A stretch of DNA of 64,000 bases, from the NCBI GenBank assembly GCA_010909165.1, contig MU008154.1, positions 919,478 through 983,477 of the forward strand. The letters are read 5' to 3'. Position numbers and translations under genes: made by a program. The notes under the pieces were generated by a model. The model saw only the letters and a program-made list of their open reading frames with translations, did no database searches and had not been told where the DNA came from. Position 1 is the first letter of the stretch. Each line of letters starts with the position of its first letter. Positions 9,943 to 23,963 of this stretch are shown here, piece by piece. The stretch comes from Anthoceros angustus (lineage: Eukaryota; Streptophyta; Anthocerotopsida; Anthocerotales; Anthocerotaceae).

Positions 9943-10708
9943 CGGACCAAGTTTGAACTAAGTACCTACATGTTGGGCAACTACTTGGGAGCGATCGAGA
10001 CTGGGTGAGATGTACGAGAGCGGCCGTATGTCAATGTTCTTGGCTATGGGCTCGGTTGTGCCGCACTTTATAACACGATCCGCCTTGATTAGTTCTTGCC
10101 CAAATTGCATATGCATGCCTTCTAAGAAACGTCAACCCCACGGATCCCCAAAGCCTAAGCCCTGCACTCACGGTGATGATGACGCGCGTTGGCCGACGAT
10201 ATTTTCACGCACCTTGAAAGTGATCCCCAAAGAACAAGGAACTTTTGCACGTACATTAGGATGATTGATTAGTGTCAAAAAGGCTTTATGAGCAAATGAT
10301 TTGGAGGGTTCGACATCCAAGGAGAGTTCTCCGATCGGGACTATATATATGGAGGGCATTCATTGTCGTATTAGATTGTGGAACCAAACCAAGTGCCGCT
10401 CAACATACTCGCCGAAAGAGTACTACCACCAAAGCTATAGAACCTTCTTGACAGACGTGCAACGCGTTGAAGGGCAAAAGCCCTTACCAAACTAGTAGCG
10501 TTGTACGGGCACTCATGAATCCTCATCTCTCAAGGAGGAGCTCAAGAGGAAGAGCGGTTAAGATAACACACATCCATATCGCAACGTGTCGGGAGCGTCC
10601 ACGAAGGTTGCACGCCGCGAAAGTTGTACGCAACCTAACTCGAAAGTATCAGGCGAATCAACCGTCGCACATGTGGATGAAGGAGCGAGTGCAAGGGAAG
10701 CAATCATC
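9943..10708 (+). repeat. Modules J' and K', copy 1
   Basis: J' carries the 'tgaactaagtacctacatgttgggc' version of J. K' begins near 10070 ('tttataacacgatccgcc'), contains the TATA core at about 10341, and leads without a break into module A. K' differs from K in 'acagacgtgc' and 'gagcggttaagataac'. Confidence 0.65.
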
Positions 10709-12510
10709 ATGAGTCACAAGTTAGCCCTAACATTTAGAGGTTTTAGAGGTGAACTCCTGCATGTGCAACTTTGTCAATTTTGGTGGAGCCTTACAGGATC
10801 ACCCCTAGATTGCTTCCACCGTACTCCACACCCAAATGTTTTGTATGATGTTTGGGCCCGTTGTCGATGAACATGATCAAAATACACAACGGACTTCTTA
10901 ACCTAAATTTTTCCTCCTCCTTTTGAAACCGGACATTCTTCTAGCAAGCATTGTCAATGGTTTGCAAGAAGTGAAAACCGAAACCTCGATTTTGGAGCCA
11001 TGTCCTATTAGTGAAGGAGGTTTCATTGAAATAAGGAGGTTTGGATATTCACCCCTTCAAACAATAGCAAGTTATTGTCCTCAATGATAGCCTGTAATAA
11101 GGGATCCACAATCTTTCTCCACTCCTAGTGAAAGGTCCACACAACGAAGCCACCAAGCTTACTTATAATTAGGTGTGGAGTCCTCAACTCATACGAGAGT
11201 CTCTCGCTCAAAGCCCCTCGTGCACTCCGCATACAAAACACCAAACCGAGCCTTGTCACCTAGGCTACTATCACACCCCTACGAACATCATATTGCCCAA
11301 GTGGTGACCAACTTCACTCATCCGATCCGTGAACTTTGTGTGCGAGTGCACGAAGGGCTTGCTCAAGGTAGGAGGGCGAGCTGGTCATGGACCAACCGAG
11401 TAGGGACATGGAGTATTCTCGCACGCTAAGGAGAGGTCGTGGTATCTAGTTGCTAGCGGAGGCTTGGACGTGTGGACCCGGAGGTTGGAGAGATGCCTAT
11501 ACAATCACCTCGTAGAATGAACTAACGATGTTCCTTGGGAAGACCCTTATGTCTAAGGGGTTCCCAAGGAACATCCACTAGCCTATGGTGGATGGACCGT
11601 GAGTTTGGTCATTTGGGTGACTTCACATTGCGACAACCGGTGACAATTGCAACAATAATTATACATCTACACATCAAATTTACCGTATGTAGCAATTAGT
11701 GAAGTTTCTCGAGAGTGAATTATTTATTGAGAAAAGAAAAGACGGAAAAATTTTCTTTTTTTCAAATTTCTTCCCTATATTACATGTGATTTGCGTCTTT
11801 AAAGTAATCTACGCTTTTAGCTTGTTCAAGAATAAGAGAATTTTGAGCTTCCTCTCAAGCGTTTTCTTATTTTTGGACCCCTTTGACGCCCCTGCTTTTT
11901 GCCTTCTCCTCGTGTAATGGCGGTAGAAGTAGCCTGCAACAAGGCCCGTTTTACATTCTTCATCGTAATGGCGGTAGAAGTAGGCTGCATCAAGGCTTTT
12001 TGCCTTCTCCTCGTGTAATGGTAGGAGTGGCCTCGTGCGCAAGGCCCGTTTTACATTCTTCATCGTAATGGCGAGAAGCGCCTTTGACGCCCCGCTTTTT
12101 GCCTTCTTCTGAGAAGTGGTAGAAGTAATTTTTGATTTTGGGATTCTTTTGATAGACGTCGGGTATTGATTTTGCTTCCATTAATGCGTCATGGTGATGG
12201 ATTGTGGAATTTATCAATTCTTGTCCTTGCGCTTTGTAAGCGTAATCGATTATCATTCGGTGCACCACTTAAGACACTTGTACGTGATGCAAGTCTCGTT
12301 ATTGGAGGAGGATTCACGGCTTTTGCCTTGGGTAGCCTCGACATCATGATCATTGTGGTGTACATCTGCTTTACAAATATGAATAGTCATGTTAAGAAAA
12401 TCATAGACTTCAACTCATTCAATAATTTTGTATCGACTTATCTATCTATCCACATAATAAAGAAGGAGCATTAGAAAACTAAAACTATTATTGATAAAAA
12501 TTTTAATTCT
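10709..12510 (+). repeat. Modules A-B-C-D-E and link, second unit
   Basis: This block follows the same order as 1461-3270. D (about 11885-12110) has four to five 51-bp-type units. The AT-rich link ends at the F start. No supportable gene is present. Confidence 0.75.
11527..11575. repeat. Hairpin in module B, copy 3
   Basis: Identical to copy 2 in both stems and the loop. Confidence 0.85.
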
Positions 12511-12992
12511 TTTCCAAGGCTTTTGCTTGAGCAAGATACTCTATTCCAAGACTTTGTAGAAATTTGTAAGATAAATTCAAGTTCAATGTTTCATCATCAT
12601 AGGGAAGTTGAACGCCGACACCAATCGATTCCTTGTCGTGGAATTCAAAATAATGTATATCACACAATTCCTCTTCCAACTTCGAGGCTTGATCATTTGC
12701 CATCTTCAAGCCATTGTCATCTTCCATCTTTGAGCCACTATTATCTTGTATCTTCAAGCTATTATAATTTTCCATTGATCTTGGAAACACAATTATCTTC
12801 AAGGTTGTTCACTCTTTTGTGCATTTATAATCTCCGTAGTAGTTCTCAAAATGGGAGACTTGCTTTTAGGTTAAGTTAAGTGGTATTGCACAAATAATCA
12901 GTTTAAATTCTTTATCTCCTCTCCTTTGGCCAATAAAATGACTAATCAGCCAATTTTTTCTCAATAAAATTATAAATTGTTTGTAGCTTAAG
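12511..12992. repeat. Module F, single copy
   Basis: One F unit only, unlike the tripled F at 3271. A 99-codon minus-strand frame (12503-12802) resembles the one in the first array but has a shifted middle ('HDKESIGVGVQL'). Confidence 0.75.
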
Positions 12993-14078
12993 TAACACCC
13001 TTTCTAGGGCAGCAATTCACAGTGAGACGTGGCAAAGATCACAAAGATAGGCATGCCTTCTCGCTACTCCCTAGACTCAAGATAAAGCTTCAAGCTAGCT
13101 CTCCACAATGCTCTAAGCAATGTCTCGAAAGCCTCTCAAGCTCTAAGGATTTGCCTTTTATATCCCGCAAGCTCCTCCCATCTAGGCAAATGCTAAATAC
13201 AATGTCGTGCCACTTAGATAGCTACTAATAAGCTCCCCATTTGGATAGCTACTAACAAGTTAGCCCCATTTGGATAGCTATTAACAAGCTTGCCCCATTT
13301 GGGTAGCTATTAGCTCGCCCCATTTGGGTAGCTACAAACAAGCTCGCCCCATTTGAGTGGCTAATAACAAGCTCCCCATTTGAGTGGCTAATAACAAGCT
13401 CGCCCCATTTGAGTAGCTACAAACAAGCTCATTTGGGTAGCTAATAACAAGTTCGCCCCATTTGGGTAGCTACAAACAAGCTCGTCCCATTTGGGTAGCT
13501 AATAACAAGTTCGTCCCATTTGGGTAGCTACAAACAAGCTCGTCCCATTTGGGTAGCTAATAACAAGTTATTTGGGTAGCTACAAACAAGCTCGTCCCAT
13601 TTGGGTAGCTAATAAGCTCATTTGGGTAGCTACTAACAAGGTCACCCAATCTATATCCAATCGCTATCTTTGGGATCTCATGCAACTTCGTTGCAATTAA
13701 GGTTAACATGCATGCAACCTCATCTCAACATGACTAACATGAATATAATAATATTTGAAGCGACTGAATATTCAAGCCTCTTTTGGTAGAATCGAGCCGC
13801 TTCCAAAAAATTGCACAATAACTAAATTACAATTTTAGGCAATTTTTACATGAGGCAATGGGTATTAGTTATCGAGATCTAGAATTTTCTAGGTAGCTAG
13901 CAATTTAAGATCCATTGCAATGTATACATTTGGTCCAAGTTCGCATAACTATGTAACGCGGACCAAGTTTGAACTAAGTACCTCCTGTTGGGCACTACTT
14001 GAATCGATCACTGGGTGAGACGACGAGAGCGGCCGTATGTCAACGTTTCTAGCTATTGGTTCGGTTTTGCGAACTTTA
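12993..14078. repeat. Modules G-H-I-J, second unit
   Basis: G from 12993, the 29-bp array at 13217-13650, then the I and J spacers. No gene is seen. Confidence 0.8.
13217..13650. repeat. Module H: 29-bp minisatellite, copy 2
   Basis: About 15 units. Several are shortened by loss of the 'cgcc' or 'cgtccc' part, for example around 13425, 13570 and 13618. Confidence 0.9.
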
Positions 14079-14796
14079 TAACACACATCCATCCCTTGAT
14101 TAGTTCTTGCCCAAACTTCATATGCGTACCTGCTAAGAAACGTCAACCTTTACGGACCCCTAAAGCCTAAGCCTGTACCATCACGGTGATGATGACGTGC
14201 GTTGGCCGCGTGATATTTTCACAGCACCCCTTGAAAGTGATCCCCAAAGAACAAGGAACTTTTGCATGTACACATTAGGATGATTGATTAGTGGCAAAAG
14301 GGCTTTATGAACAAATGATTTGGAGGTTCGACATCCAAGGAGAGTTATCCTGATCGGGGACTATATATATGGAGGGCATTCATTTTCGTACTAGATTGTG
14401 GAACCAAACCAAGTGCCGCTCAACATATGTACTCGTCGAAAAGTACTACCACCAAAGCTATAAAACTTCTTGAAAGACGTACAACGTTGAAGAGCAAAAG
14501 CCTAACAAAACTAGTAGCTGTTGTACGGGCATTCATGAATCCTCATCTCTGCAAGGAGGAGCTCAAAAGGAAGAGGAAGTTGAGACAACACGCATCCATA
14601 GCGCAACGGGTGACGGGAGCGTCCACGAAAGGTGTACGTAACCTAACTCGAAAGTATCAGGCGAATCAATCCTCGCACATGTGGATGAAGCAACGAGTGC
14701 CGCAAGGGAAGCATTGTATCATGAGATGATGGCAAGTGGTGCCAAGATCAAAAAGCCAAAGAACTTCAAGCTCGTGTAGCGCGAGAGCAAGCTTAA
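14079..14796 (+). repeat. Module K, copy 2
   Basis: Nearly the same as the first K, with the TATA core at about 14361. The MYSSKSTTTK frame is open from 14427 to 14729. Confidence 0.6.
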
Positions 14797-16898
14797 GGCG
14801 AGGCGCCGAGCTGTGCGATACAACGTTTGTGAAAGTGGGGCCTGAAATAAGTGGAGTCTGCAACAGTGTAACGGTTTGGAGATCAGCAACCTGGACATAA
14901 ATGTCCAGAATGAGAGTACGCTTAGCAATAGCAAATTCGATCGCCAGTGAAAGACTGAGCATCGGGCCAAAGAATCGCCCCTGTCCCTAGGCATCCGTTG
15001 CTCTTCAACACTTGTTGGTGAAGACGGAGCCTCATCCTCAAAAGGAGTACCACCGGTCGTACTCGCTGAAAGCATCTTTCAGGGTCAGAGCCTCCAACAA
15101 TGTTTCAGGGTAGCCAATAAATCCAGGTGAAGGATCATTTCATCCCAGTCCGTTCACCAACGGCGCATCTAAGACACGTGCGCGTGCACAGAAGTTAAAT
15201 CCTGTGTCAGGATGCATGTAGTCCATCCTGCAAGCGGTATCAAATCTGAGCTCGGGGACTGTGAATGCAGCAATGTTACCTTGTCTCTGCTGCCCACAGG
15301 ACCTCTTTTGTTGCATTTGACTGTTGTGATGCCGGCCCACTCCAGCGCTGGTGCAGGAGGTCATGGTGCTTCCTGCGTGCAAACGCCTTGGAAGCGAATT
15401 AGTCGTGTCTCTGAGAGAAAATGATCTCGCCTGTCTGGAAGAGACTTGGCCGAGGCCAGCCAACAAGAGCAGCAGCCAGACGATGGGATAGGGGACCGTG
15501 TCCCGCTCAATGAGCCGTCCGTGACGTAGTTCTGTTGAAGCTGCAGGCTCTTGCAGCCCCTTCCACCCTTCAGCGGCTGGAAGTTCGCCCTGAACAGGAT
15601 GCTTCGGCTGCCGGTTTCCGAAGCTAGCCTGAGAACACGCAATGGTGGAATTGCTTGGAGCATCGTATGGGTGCTGCTGCCCCAGAGCTGGGAGCGCAAT
15701 TTCAGACTCGCGTGCCCACACCAGAAGCCTGTCCTGGGATACATCCTTTTAGCAAGTTGATGGCGCTGGGGACTGTGAGGGCCCTGCAACGTTACCTGTC
15801 TCTCCTGCCCACAGCACCTTCTCTGCTGCATTTGCCGGCCTTGCCCAGCCATCCAGCAGACCACCTGGAGTGGGAGATGCTGTTAGAGGAGCTCCGATTC
15901 CGAAGGCTGCTTCCTGATTCTCAGCTTGGGATTCTAAACTGCAGGAATGGAGATTTCTCAACAAAACAAGGAACACGTTGCGAGAACGACAAACCCTAAA
16001 CCCATGTCTGGCTCCTTGTATTCCCTTTGGCGGCCTGGTACCATCTTGTTGCTCACTGCCAGTTCGTTGGTTCACAACGGTAAATTTGACTAGCTTTGCT
16101 CTCCCTTCCAAATATCAGGTTGATGTCGAATGTGACTGGAGGATCATGACCCTGCTTCTGGAACCCGGAAAGTGTGTATACAATGCTGATGCTCCTGAGG
16201 AGGAACGGTCTGTGTTGAAGAAACGCGTCCCACAGGCATTCTCATGCATGTAAGAGTAAGGATAAGGTGGCTGTAACAGGCATCCACTACCAGTTTCAGT
16301 TACTTTGTCTCCTAATACAAATGGCTCGCCCGCTACATACAGATCGCAGATGGCATGTTGCTGCACAAGGGCATCACTAGTCTGGCTGCGAACCGGTTTG
16401 CAGAGAGGAGATCAAGCCCTGATCACCTGAGCTGCAGCCATATCCCTTGTCGATTTATTGCCTAATTCCCTTCCTCGATGCAGTTTGAAGCTCTGGTTCT
16501 GCGATTCAGAGCTGTACCCTCACCGAATCGTTCCTAGGAAAGTTCTCGAATTCTCTGCTTTGCAGCTGGCATGCATGTGCCAATGTGGTTCACCAACAGG
16601 ATTCCGACTAACCGCCGGTTAGTGCTGGTTAGCCGGACACTCACTTGCACTCATTTCCAGTTTTGCGAAAAGCCGTTGGCAATGGATCCTCACCCGGATA
16701 CTTCTTTTGATAAATTTCCATCTTATACCCAACATGTGCATAGTATATAATATAGTAGTTTATATCATTTTCATCATTTATCTTTACCTTGAATCTTAGT
16801 AGTGAACTTCACTTATTAGGGAAGATTGAAGTTGAAATCATATTCATCAATATTTATATTAATTATAATTTAATTTAATATTGATCTAAAAATTAAAT
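14797..16898. repeat. Module L, copy 2
   Basis: Full-length L of the left-hand subtype ('ccgtccgtgacg', 'cagtttcagttac', 'gttgctgcac'). Minus-strand frames of 167-193 codons (15361-15864, 15140-15721) are open here but use different frames in other copies, so they are not called as genes. Confidence 0.7.
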
Positions 16899-17320
16899 GC
16901 TATATGTCATGGGCTGCAAGGCTTACCCGTGATGTCGAACAGCATGGCTTTCACATGAAAAAAAGGATTGGATGAGGCATTGCTTATATTGCAAAGTTCT
17001 TGTTGAAAATAATACGTCGATCAAGATGCATTGTATACTCGAATCAACAACAGAGGTATAAGAGCTAGTAAGAGATGTTTATATGCAAAGATATGACATT
17101 CTCAATATACTTACACAAGTTGAAGTTGGTGAATGGAAGTTAGCCGGATGATGCCACATCGTCATTATGGTTGAGCAAAATCGTCTATAGTCTTCCACCA
17201 ATCAAGCGAGAATCAATCTTCGCTTTGGGTATTCAAACTCCTTTTATGTTAAATTGCATGGTGCTTTATGGGAATGGTAATGTGCTAGTGGATGCAACTT
17301 TTGGGTTGAACAAGTACGGA
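16899..17320 (+). pseudogene. MULE-type transposase fragment, copy 2
   Basis: Same extent as copy 1. It has lost a few bases in 'gtgctagtggatgc', which removes two residues before the VDAT motif. It ends at the same NKYG/'acggatcc' junction. Confidence 0.5.
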
Positions 17321-18300
17321 TCCCTAAAGCCTAAGCCCGTACCCTCACGGTGATGATGACGCGTTGGCCGCACGATATTTTTCACGACACCCCAAAAGTG
17401 ATCCCCAAAGAACAAGGAACTTTTGCGTACACATTAGGATGATTGATTAGTGGCAAAAAGGCTTTATGTCAAATGATTTGGAGGGTTCGACATCCAAGGA
17501 GAGTTCTCCGATCGGGGACTATATATATGGAGGCATTCATTGTCGTATTAGATTGTGGAACCAAACCAAGCGCCGTTCAACATACTGCCGAAAGAGTACT
17601 ACCACGAGTTATAGAACTTTCTTGAAAGACGTGCAACGTTGAAGAGCAAAAGCCTAACAAAACTAGTAGTACATCGGCACTCATGAATCCTCATCTCTCA
17701 AGGAGGAGCTCAAGAGGAAGAGGAAGTTGAGACAACACGCATCCATATCGCAACGTGTGACGGGAGTGTCCACGAAGGTTGCCCGAATCACGCAACCTAA
17801 CTCGAAAGTATCGTGAATCAACCTCGCACATGTGGATGAAGCGAGTGCCGCAAGGGAAACCTTGTATCATGAGATGATGGCAAGTGGTGCCAAGATCAAA
17901 ACCAAAGAACTTCAAGCACGTGCAAGACGGCGAGAATCGATTGTCCTCAAAGTTGACCTAAGCGGCTCATCTTGGTGAAAGAAAGCAAGTGCAACGAGGA
18001 GGACGAACTCAACAACACCCTCGTCGCTCCAAGACTACTACGGTGGGAGTAGTTGGTGCTATTAACCCTATCGCGACGAGTCCAAGGGCTCGAGGAGAAG
18101 TTGATGAAGAGGAAGGGAGAAGTCACGAAAACCAAAAGGCATTGCGGAAGCTAAGAAAAGAGGCCAAGGCCGAATGCGTCTGAGGAAGTAGAGTTGGTGG
18201 GTAGCTAGCAATTTAACATACATTGCAATGTATACATTTGGTGCAAGTTTACGCATAACTATGTAACGGACCAAGTTTGAACTAAGTACCTACATGTTGG
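17321..18300 (+). repeat. Module K'' and J', copy 2
   Basis: TATA core at about 17521. The charged C-terminal frame is split by a stop in 'tcttggtgaaag'. J' follows, starting 'ggtagctagcaatttaacatac'. Confidence 0.6.
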
Positions 18301-19015
18301 GCAACTACTTGGGAGCGATGACTGGGTGAGATGTCGAGGCGGCCGTATGTCAATGTTCTTGGCTATGGGCTCGTCGACTTTATAACACGATCCGCCTTGA
18401 TTAGTTCTTGCCCAAATTGCATATGCATGCCTTCTAAGAAACGTCAACCCCACGGATCCCCTAAAGCCTAAGCCCGTACCCTCACGGTGATGATGACGCG
18501 TTGGCCGCACGATATTTTTCACGCACCTTGAAAGTGATCCCCAAAGAACAAGGAACTTTTGCACGTATACATTAGGATGATTGATTAGTGTCAAAAAGGC
18601 TTTATGAGCAAATGATTTGGAGGGTTCGACATCCAAGGAGAGTTCTCGATCGGGACTATATATATGGAGGGCATTCATTGTCGTATTAGATTGTGGAACC
18701 AAACCAAGTGCCGCTCAACATACTCGAAAGAGTACTACCACCAAAGCTATAGAACCTTCTTGAAAGACGGCAACGTTGAAGGGCAAAAAGCCCTTACCAA
18801 ACTAGTAGTTGTACGGCACTCATGAATCCTCATCTCCAAGGAGGAGCTCAAGAGGAAGAGCGAAGTTAAGATAACACACATCCATATCGCAACGCGTCGG
18901 GGAGCGCCCACGAAGGTTGCACGCCAAAGTTGTACGCAACCTAACTCGAAAGTATCAGGCGAATCAACCGTCGCACATGTGGATGAAGCGAGTGCCGCAA
19001 GGGAAGCACCGTATC
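18301..19015 (+). repeat. Module K', copy 2
   Basis: TATA core at about 18658. It leads into module A at 19016. Confidence 0.6.
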
Positions 19016-20103
19016 ATGAGTCACAAGTTAGCCCTAACATTTAGAGGTTTTAGAGGTGAACTCCTGCATGTGCAACTTTGTCAATTTTGGTGGAGCCTTA
19101 CAGTGGATCCCTAGATTGCTTCCAGTGGTACCCACACCCAAATTGCTTTGTATGATGTTTGGGCCCGTCGGTATGAACATGATCAAAATACACAACGGAC
19201 TTCTTAACCCTAAATTTTTCCTCCTCCTTTTGAAACCGGACATTCGGTTCTAGCAAGCATTGTCAATGGTTTGCAAGAAGTGAAAACCGAAACCTCGATT
19301 TTGGAGCCATGTCCTATTAGTGAAGGAGGTTTCATTCGAAATAAGGAGGTTTGGATATTCACCCCTTCAAACAATAGCAAGTTATTGTCCTCAATGATAG
19401 CAGAATAAGGGATCCACAATCTTTCTCCACTCCTAGTGAAAGGTCCACACAACGAAGCCACCAAGCTTACTTATAACACGATCCGCCTTGATTAGTTCTT
19501 GCCCAAATTGCATATGCATGCCTTCTAAGAACGTCAACCCCACGGATCCCCTAAAGCCTAAGCCCGCATCACGGTGATGATGACGTGCGTTGGCCGCACG
19601 ATATTTTTCACGCACCCTTAAAGTGATCCCCAAAGAACAAGGAACTTTTGCACGTACACATTAGGATGATTGATTAGTGTCAAAAAGGCTTTATGAGCAA
19701 ATGATTTGGAGGTTCGACATCCAAGGAGAGTTCTCGATCGGGACTATATATATGGAGGGCATTCATTGTTCGTACTAGATTGTGGAACCAAACCAAGTGC
19801 GCTCAACATACTCGTCGAAAGAGTACTACCACCAAAGCTATAGAACCTTCTTGAAAGACGGCAACGTTGAAGGGCAAAAAGCCCTTACCAAACTAGTAGT
19901 TGTACGGCACTCATGAATCCTCATCTCTCAAGGAGGAGCTCAAGAGGAAGAGCGAAGTTAAGATAACACACATCCATATCGCATAGCGTGTCGGGAGCGT
20001 CCACGAAGGTTGCGCTGAAAAGTTGTACGCAACCTAACTCGAAAGTATCAGCGAATCAACCGCACATGTGGATGAAGGAGCGAGTGCAAGGAAGCCTTGT
20101 ATC
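19016..20103 (+). repeat. Truncated A joined back to K' (extra A-K' block)
   Basis: A runs to 19471 and then jumps at 'ttataa' from 'cttacttataattagg' (A/B) to 'ctttataacacgatccgcc' (K'). A second K' (19472-20103, TATA core at about 19745) follows. This is a tandem duplication of K'-A of about 1.1 kb. Confidence 0.75.
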
Positions 20104-21582
20104 ATGAGTCACAAGTTAGCCCTAACATTTAGAGGTTTTAGAGGTGAACTCCTGCATGTGCAACTTTGTCAATTTTGGTGGAGCCTTACAGGATCGATCC
20201 CTAGATTGCTTCCTCACCGTACCCACACCCAAATTGCTTTGTATGATGTTTGGGCCCGTTGTCGATGAACATGATCAAAATACACAACGGACTTCTTAAC
20301 CCTAAATTTTTCCTCCTCCTTTTGAAACCGGACATTCGGTTCTAGCAAGCATTGTCAATGGTTTGCAAGAAGTGAAAACCGAAACCTCGATTTTGGAGCC
20401 ATGTCCTATTAGTGAAGGAGGTTTCATTCGAAATAAGGAGGTTTGGATATTCACCCCTTCAAACAATAGCAAGTTATTGTCCTCAATGATAGCAAATAAG
20501 GGATCCACAATCTTTCTCCACTCCTAGTGAAAGGTCCACACAACGAAGCCACCAAGCTTACTTATAATTAGGTGTGGAGTCCTCAACTCATACGAGAGTC
20601 TCCTCGCTCAAAGCCCTCGTGCACTCCGCATACAAAACACCAAACCGAGCCTTGTCACCTAGGCTACTATCACACCCCTACGAACATCATATTGCCCAAG
20701 TGGTGACCAACTTCACTCATCCGGATCCGTGAACTTTTGTGTGCAGAGTGCACGAAGGGCTTGCTCAAGGTAGGAGGCGTGGTCATGGACCAACCCGAGT
20801 AGGGACATGGAGTATTCTCGCACGCTAAGGAGAGGTCGTGGTATCTAGTTGCTAGCGGAGGCTTGGACGGTGGACCCGAGGTTGAGAGATGCCTATACAA
20901 TCACCTACGTAGAATGAACTAACGATGTTCCTTGGGAAGACCCTTATGTCTAAGGGGTTCCCAAGGAACATCCACTAGCCTATGGTGGATGGACTGAGTT
21001 TGGTCATTTGGGTGACTTCACATTACAACTTCGGTGACAATTGCAACAATAATTATACATCTACACATCAAATTTACCGTATGTAGCAATTAGTGAAGTT
21101 TCTAGAGTGAATTATTTATTGAGAAAAGAAAAGACGGAAAAATTTTCTTTTTTCAAATTTCTTCCCTATATTACATGTGATTTGCGTCTTTAAAGTAATC
21201 TACGCTTTTAGCTTGTTCAAGAATAAGAGAATTTTGAGCTTCCTCTCAAGCGTTTTCTTATTTTGGACCCTTTGACGCCCCCCGGCCTTGTTCTATCAGT
21301 AATGGCGGTAGAAGTAGCCTGCAACAAGGCCCTTTTGCCTTCTTCTATTGCTCGGTAGAAGTAGGTCATGCATCAAGGCTTTTTGCCTTCTCCTCGTGTA
21401 ATGGCGTAGAAGTAGCCTGCAACAAGGCCCTTTTGCCTTCTCCTCGTGTAATGGCGGTAGAAGTAGCCTGCAACAAGGCCCTTTTGCCTTCTCCTCGTGT
21501 AATGGCGGTAGAAGTGGTAGAAGTAATTTTTGATTTTGGGATTCTTTTGATAGACTCGGGTATTGATTTTGCTTCCATCACC
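20104..21582 (+). repeat. Modules A-B-C-D and the start of E
   Basis: A normal A-D series. D (about 21280-21515) contains two near-identical 51-bp units at 21431 and 21482. E is cut at 'attttgcttcca' (21583), where the sequence re-enters module A. Confidence 0.75.
20924..20972. repeat. Hairpin in module B, copy 4
   Basis: Both stems perfect. Confidence 0.85.
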
Positions 21583-23254
21583 GACCCACACCCAAATTGC
21601 TTTGTATGATGTTTGGGCCCGTTGTCGATGAACATGATCAAAATACACAACGGACTTCTTAACCCTAAATTTTTCCTCCTCCTTTTGAAACCGGACATTC
21701 GGTTCTAGCAAGCATTGTCAATGGTTTGCAAGAAGTGAAAACCGAAACCTCGATTTTGGAGCCATGTCCTATTAGTGAAGGAGGTTTCATTGAAATAAGG
21801 AGGTTTGGATATTCACCCCTTCAAACAATAGCAAGTTATTGTCCTCAATGATAGCTAACAAGGGATCCACAATCTTTCTCCACTCCTAGTGAAAGGTCCA
21901 CACAACGAAGCCACCAAGCTTACTTATAATTAGGTGTGGAGTCCTCAACTCATACGAGAGTCTCCTCAAAAGCCCTCGCACTCCGCATACAAAACACCAA
22001 ACCGAGCCTTGTCACCTAGGCTACTATCACACCCCTACGAACATCATATTGCCCAAGTGGTGACCAACTTCACTCATCCGGATCCGTGAACTTTTGTGTG
22101 CGAGTGCACGAAGGGCTTGCTCAAGGTAGGAGGCGTGGCTGGTCATGGACCAACTGAGTAGGGACATGGAGTATTCTCGCACGCTAAGGAGAGGTCGTGG
22201 TATCTAGTTGCTAGCGGAGGCTTGGACGTGTGGACCCGGAGGTTGGAGAGATGCCTATACAATCACCTACGTAGAATGAACTAACGATGTTCCTTGGGAA
22301 GACCCTTATGTCTAAGGGGTTCCCAAGGAACATCCACTAGCCTATGGTGGATGGACTGTGAGTTTGGTCATTTGGGTGACTTCACATTAAGCGACAACCG
22401 GTGACAATTGCAACAATAATTATACATCTACACATCAAATTTACCGTATGTAGCAATTAGTGAAGTTTCTAGAGTGAATTATTTATTGAGAAAAGAAAAG
22501 ACGGAAAAATTTTCTTTTTCAAATTTCTTCCCTATATTACATGTGATTTGCGTCTTTAAAGTAATCTACGCTTTTAGCTTGTTCAAGAATAAGAGAATTT
22601 TTGAGCTTCCTCTCAAGCGTTTTCTTATTTTGGACCCTTGACGCCTTTTGCCTTGTTCTCTGTAATGGTCAGAGAAGTAGCCTGCAACAAGGCCCTTTTG
22701 CCTTCTTCTATTGCCTGGTAGCTGTGCATCAAGGCTTTTGCCTTCTCCTCGTGTAATGGTCAGAGAAGTAGCCTGTGCAACAAGGCCCGTTTACATTCTT
22801 CTCTGTAATGGCGAGAAGCGCCTTTGCAATGACGCCTTTTCCGCCTTCTTCTGAGAAGTGGTAGAAGTAATTTTTGATTTTGGGATTCTTTTGATAGACG
22901 TCGGGTATTGATTTTGCTTCCATTAATGCGTCATGGTGATGGATTGTGGAATTTATCAATTCTTGTCCTGCGCTTTGTAAGCGTAATCATTATCATTCGG
23001 TGCACCACTTAAGACACTTGTCGTGATGCAAGTCTCGTTATTGGAGGAGGATTCACGGCTTTCGTCTTGGGTAGCCTCGACATCATGATCATTGTGGTGT
23101 ACATCTGCGTTTACAAATATTAATAGTCATGTTAAGAAAATCGTAGACTTCAACTCATTCAATAATTTTGTATCGACTTATCTATCTATCCACATAATAA
23201 AGAAGGAGCATTAGAAAAACTAAAACTATTATTGATAAAAATTTTAATTCTTTT
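21583..23254 (+). repeat. Second A-B-C-D-E series in the same unit
   Basis: It re-enters A at 'cacccaaattgc' after the 8-base shared word 'tgcttcca', then runs through a full E and the AT-rich link to F. No gene is seen. Confidence 0.75.
22286..22334. repeat. Hairpin in module B, copy 5
   Basis: Both stems perfect. Confidence 0.85.
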
Positions 23255-23741
23255 TCCAAGGCTTTTGCTTCAGCAAGATACTCTATTCCAAGACTTTGTA
23301 GAAATTTGTAAGATAAATTCAAGTTCAATCTGTTTCATCATCATAGGGGAAGTTGAACGCACCCGACACCAATCGATTCCTTGTGCGTGGAATTCAAAAT
23401 AATGTATATCACACAATTCCTCTTCCAACTTGAGGCTTGATCATTTGCCATCTTCAAGCCATTGTCATCTTCCATCTTTGAGCCACTATTATCTTGTATC
23501 TTCAAGCTATTATAATTTTCCATTGATCTTGGAAACACAATTATCTTCAAGGTTGTTCACTCTTTTGTGCATTTATAATCTCGTAGTAGTTCTCAAAATG
23601 GGAGACTTGCTTTTAGGTTAAGTTAAGTGGTATTGCACAAATAATCAGTTTAAATTCTTTATCTCCCTCTCCTTTGGCCAATAAAATGACTAATCAGCCA
23701 ATTTTTTCTCAATAAAATTATAAAATTATTTGTAGCTTAAG
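23255..23741. repeat. Module F, single copy
   Basis: One F unit, with 'cttcagcaag' in place of 'cttgagcaag'. It is followed by the 'ataaaattataaaattatttg' spacer. Confidence 0.75.
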
Positions 23742-23963
23742 TAACACCCTTTCTAGGGCAGCAATTCACAGTGAGGCGTGGCAAAGATCACAAAGATAGG
23801 CATGCCTTCTCGCTACTCCCTAGACTCAAGATAAAGCTTCAAGCTAGCTCTCCACAATGCTCTAAGCAATGTCTCGGAAAGCCTCTCAAGCTCTAAGGAT
23901 TTTGCTCTTTTATATCCAAGCTCCTCCCATCTAGGCATGCTAAATACAATGTCGTGCCACTTA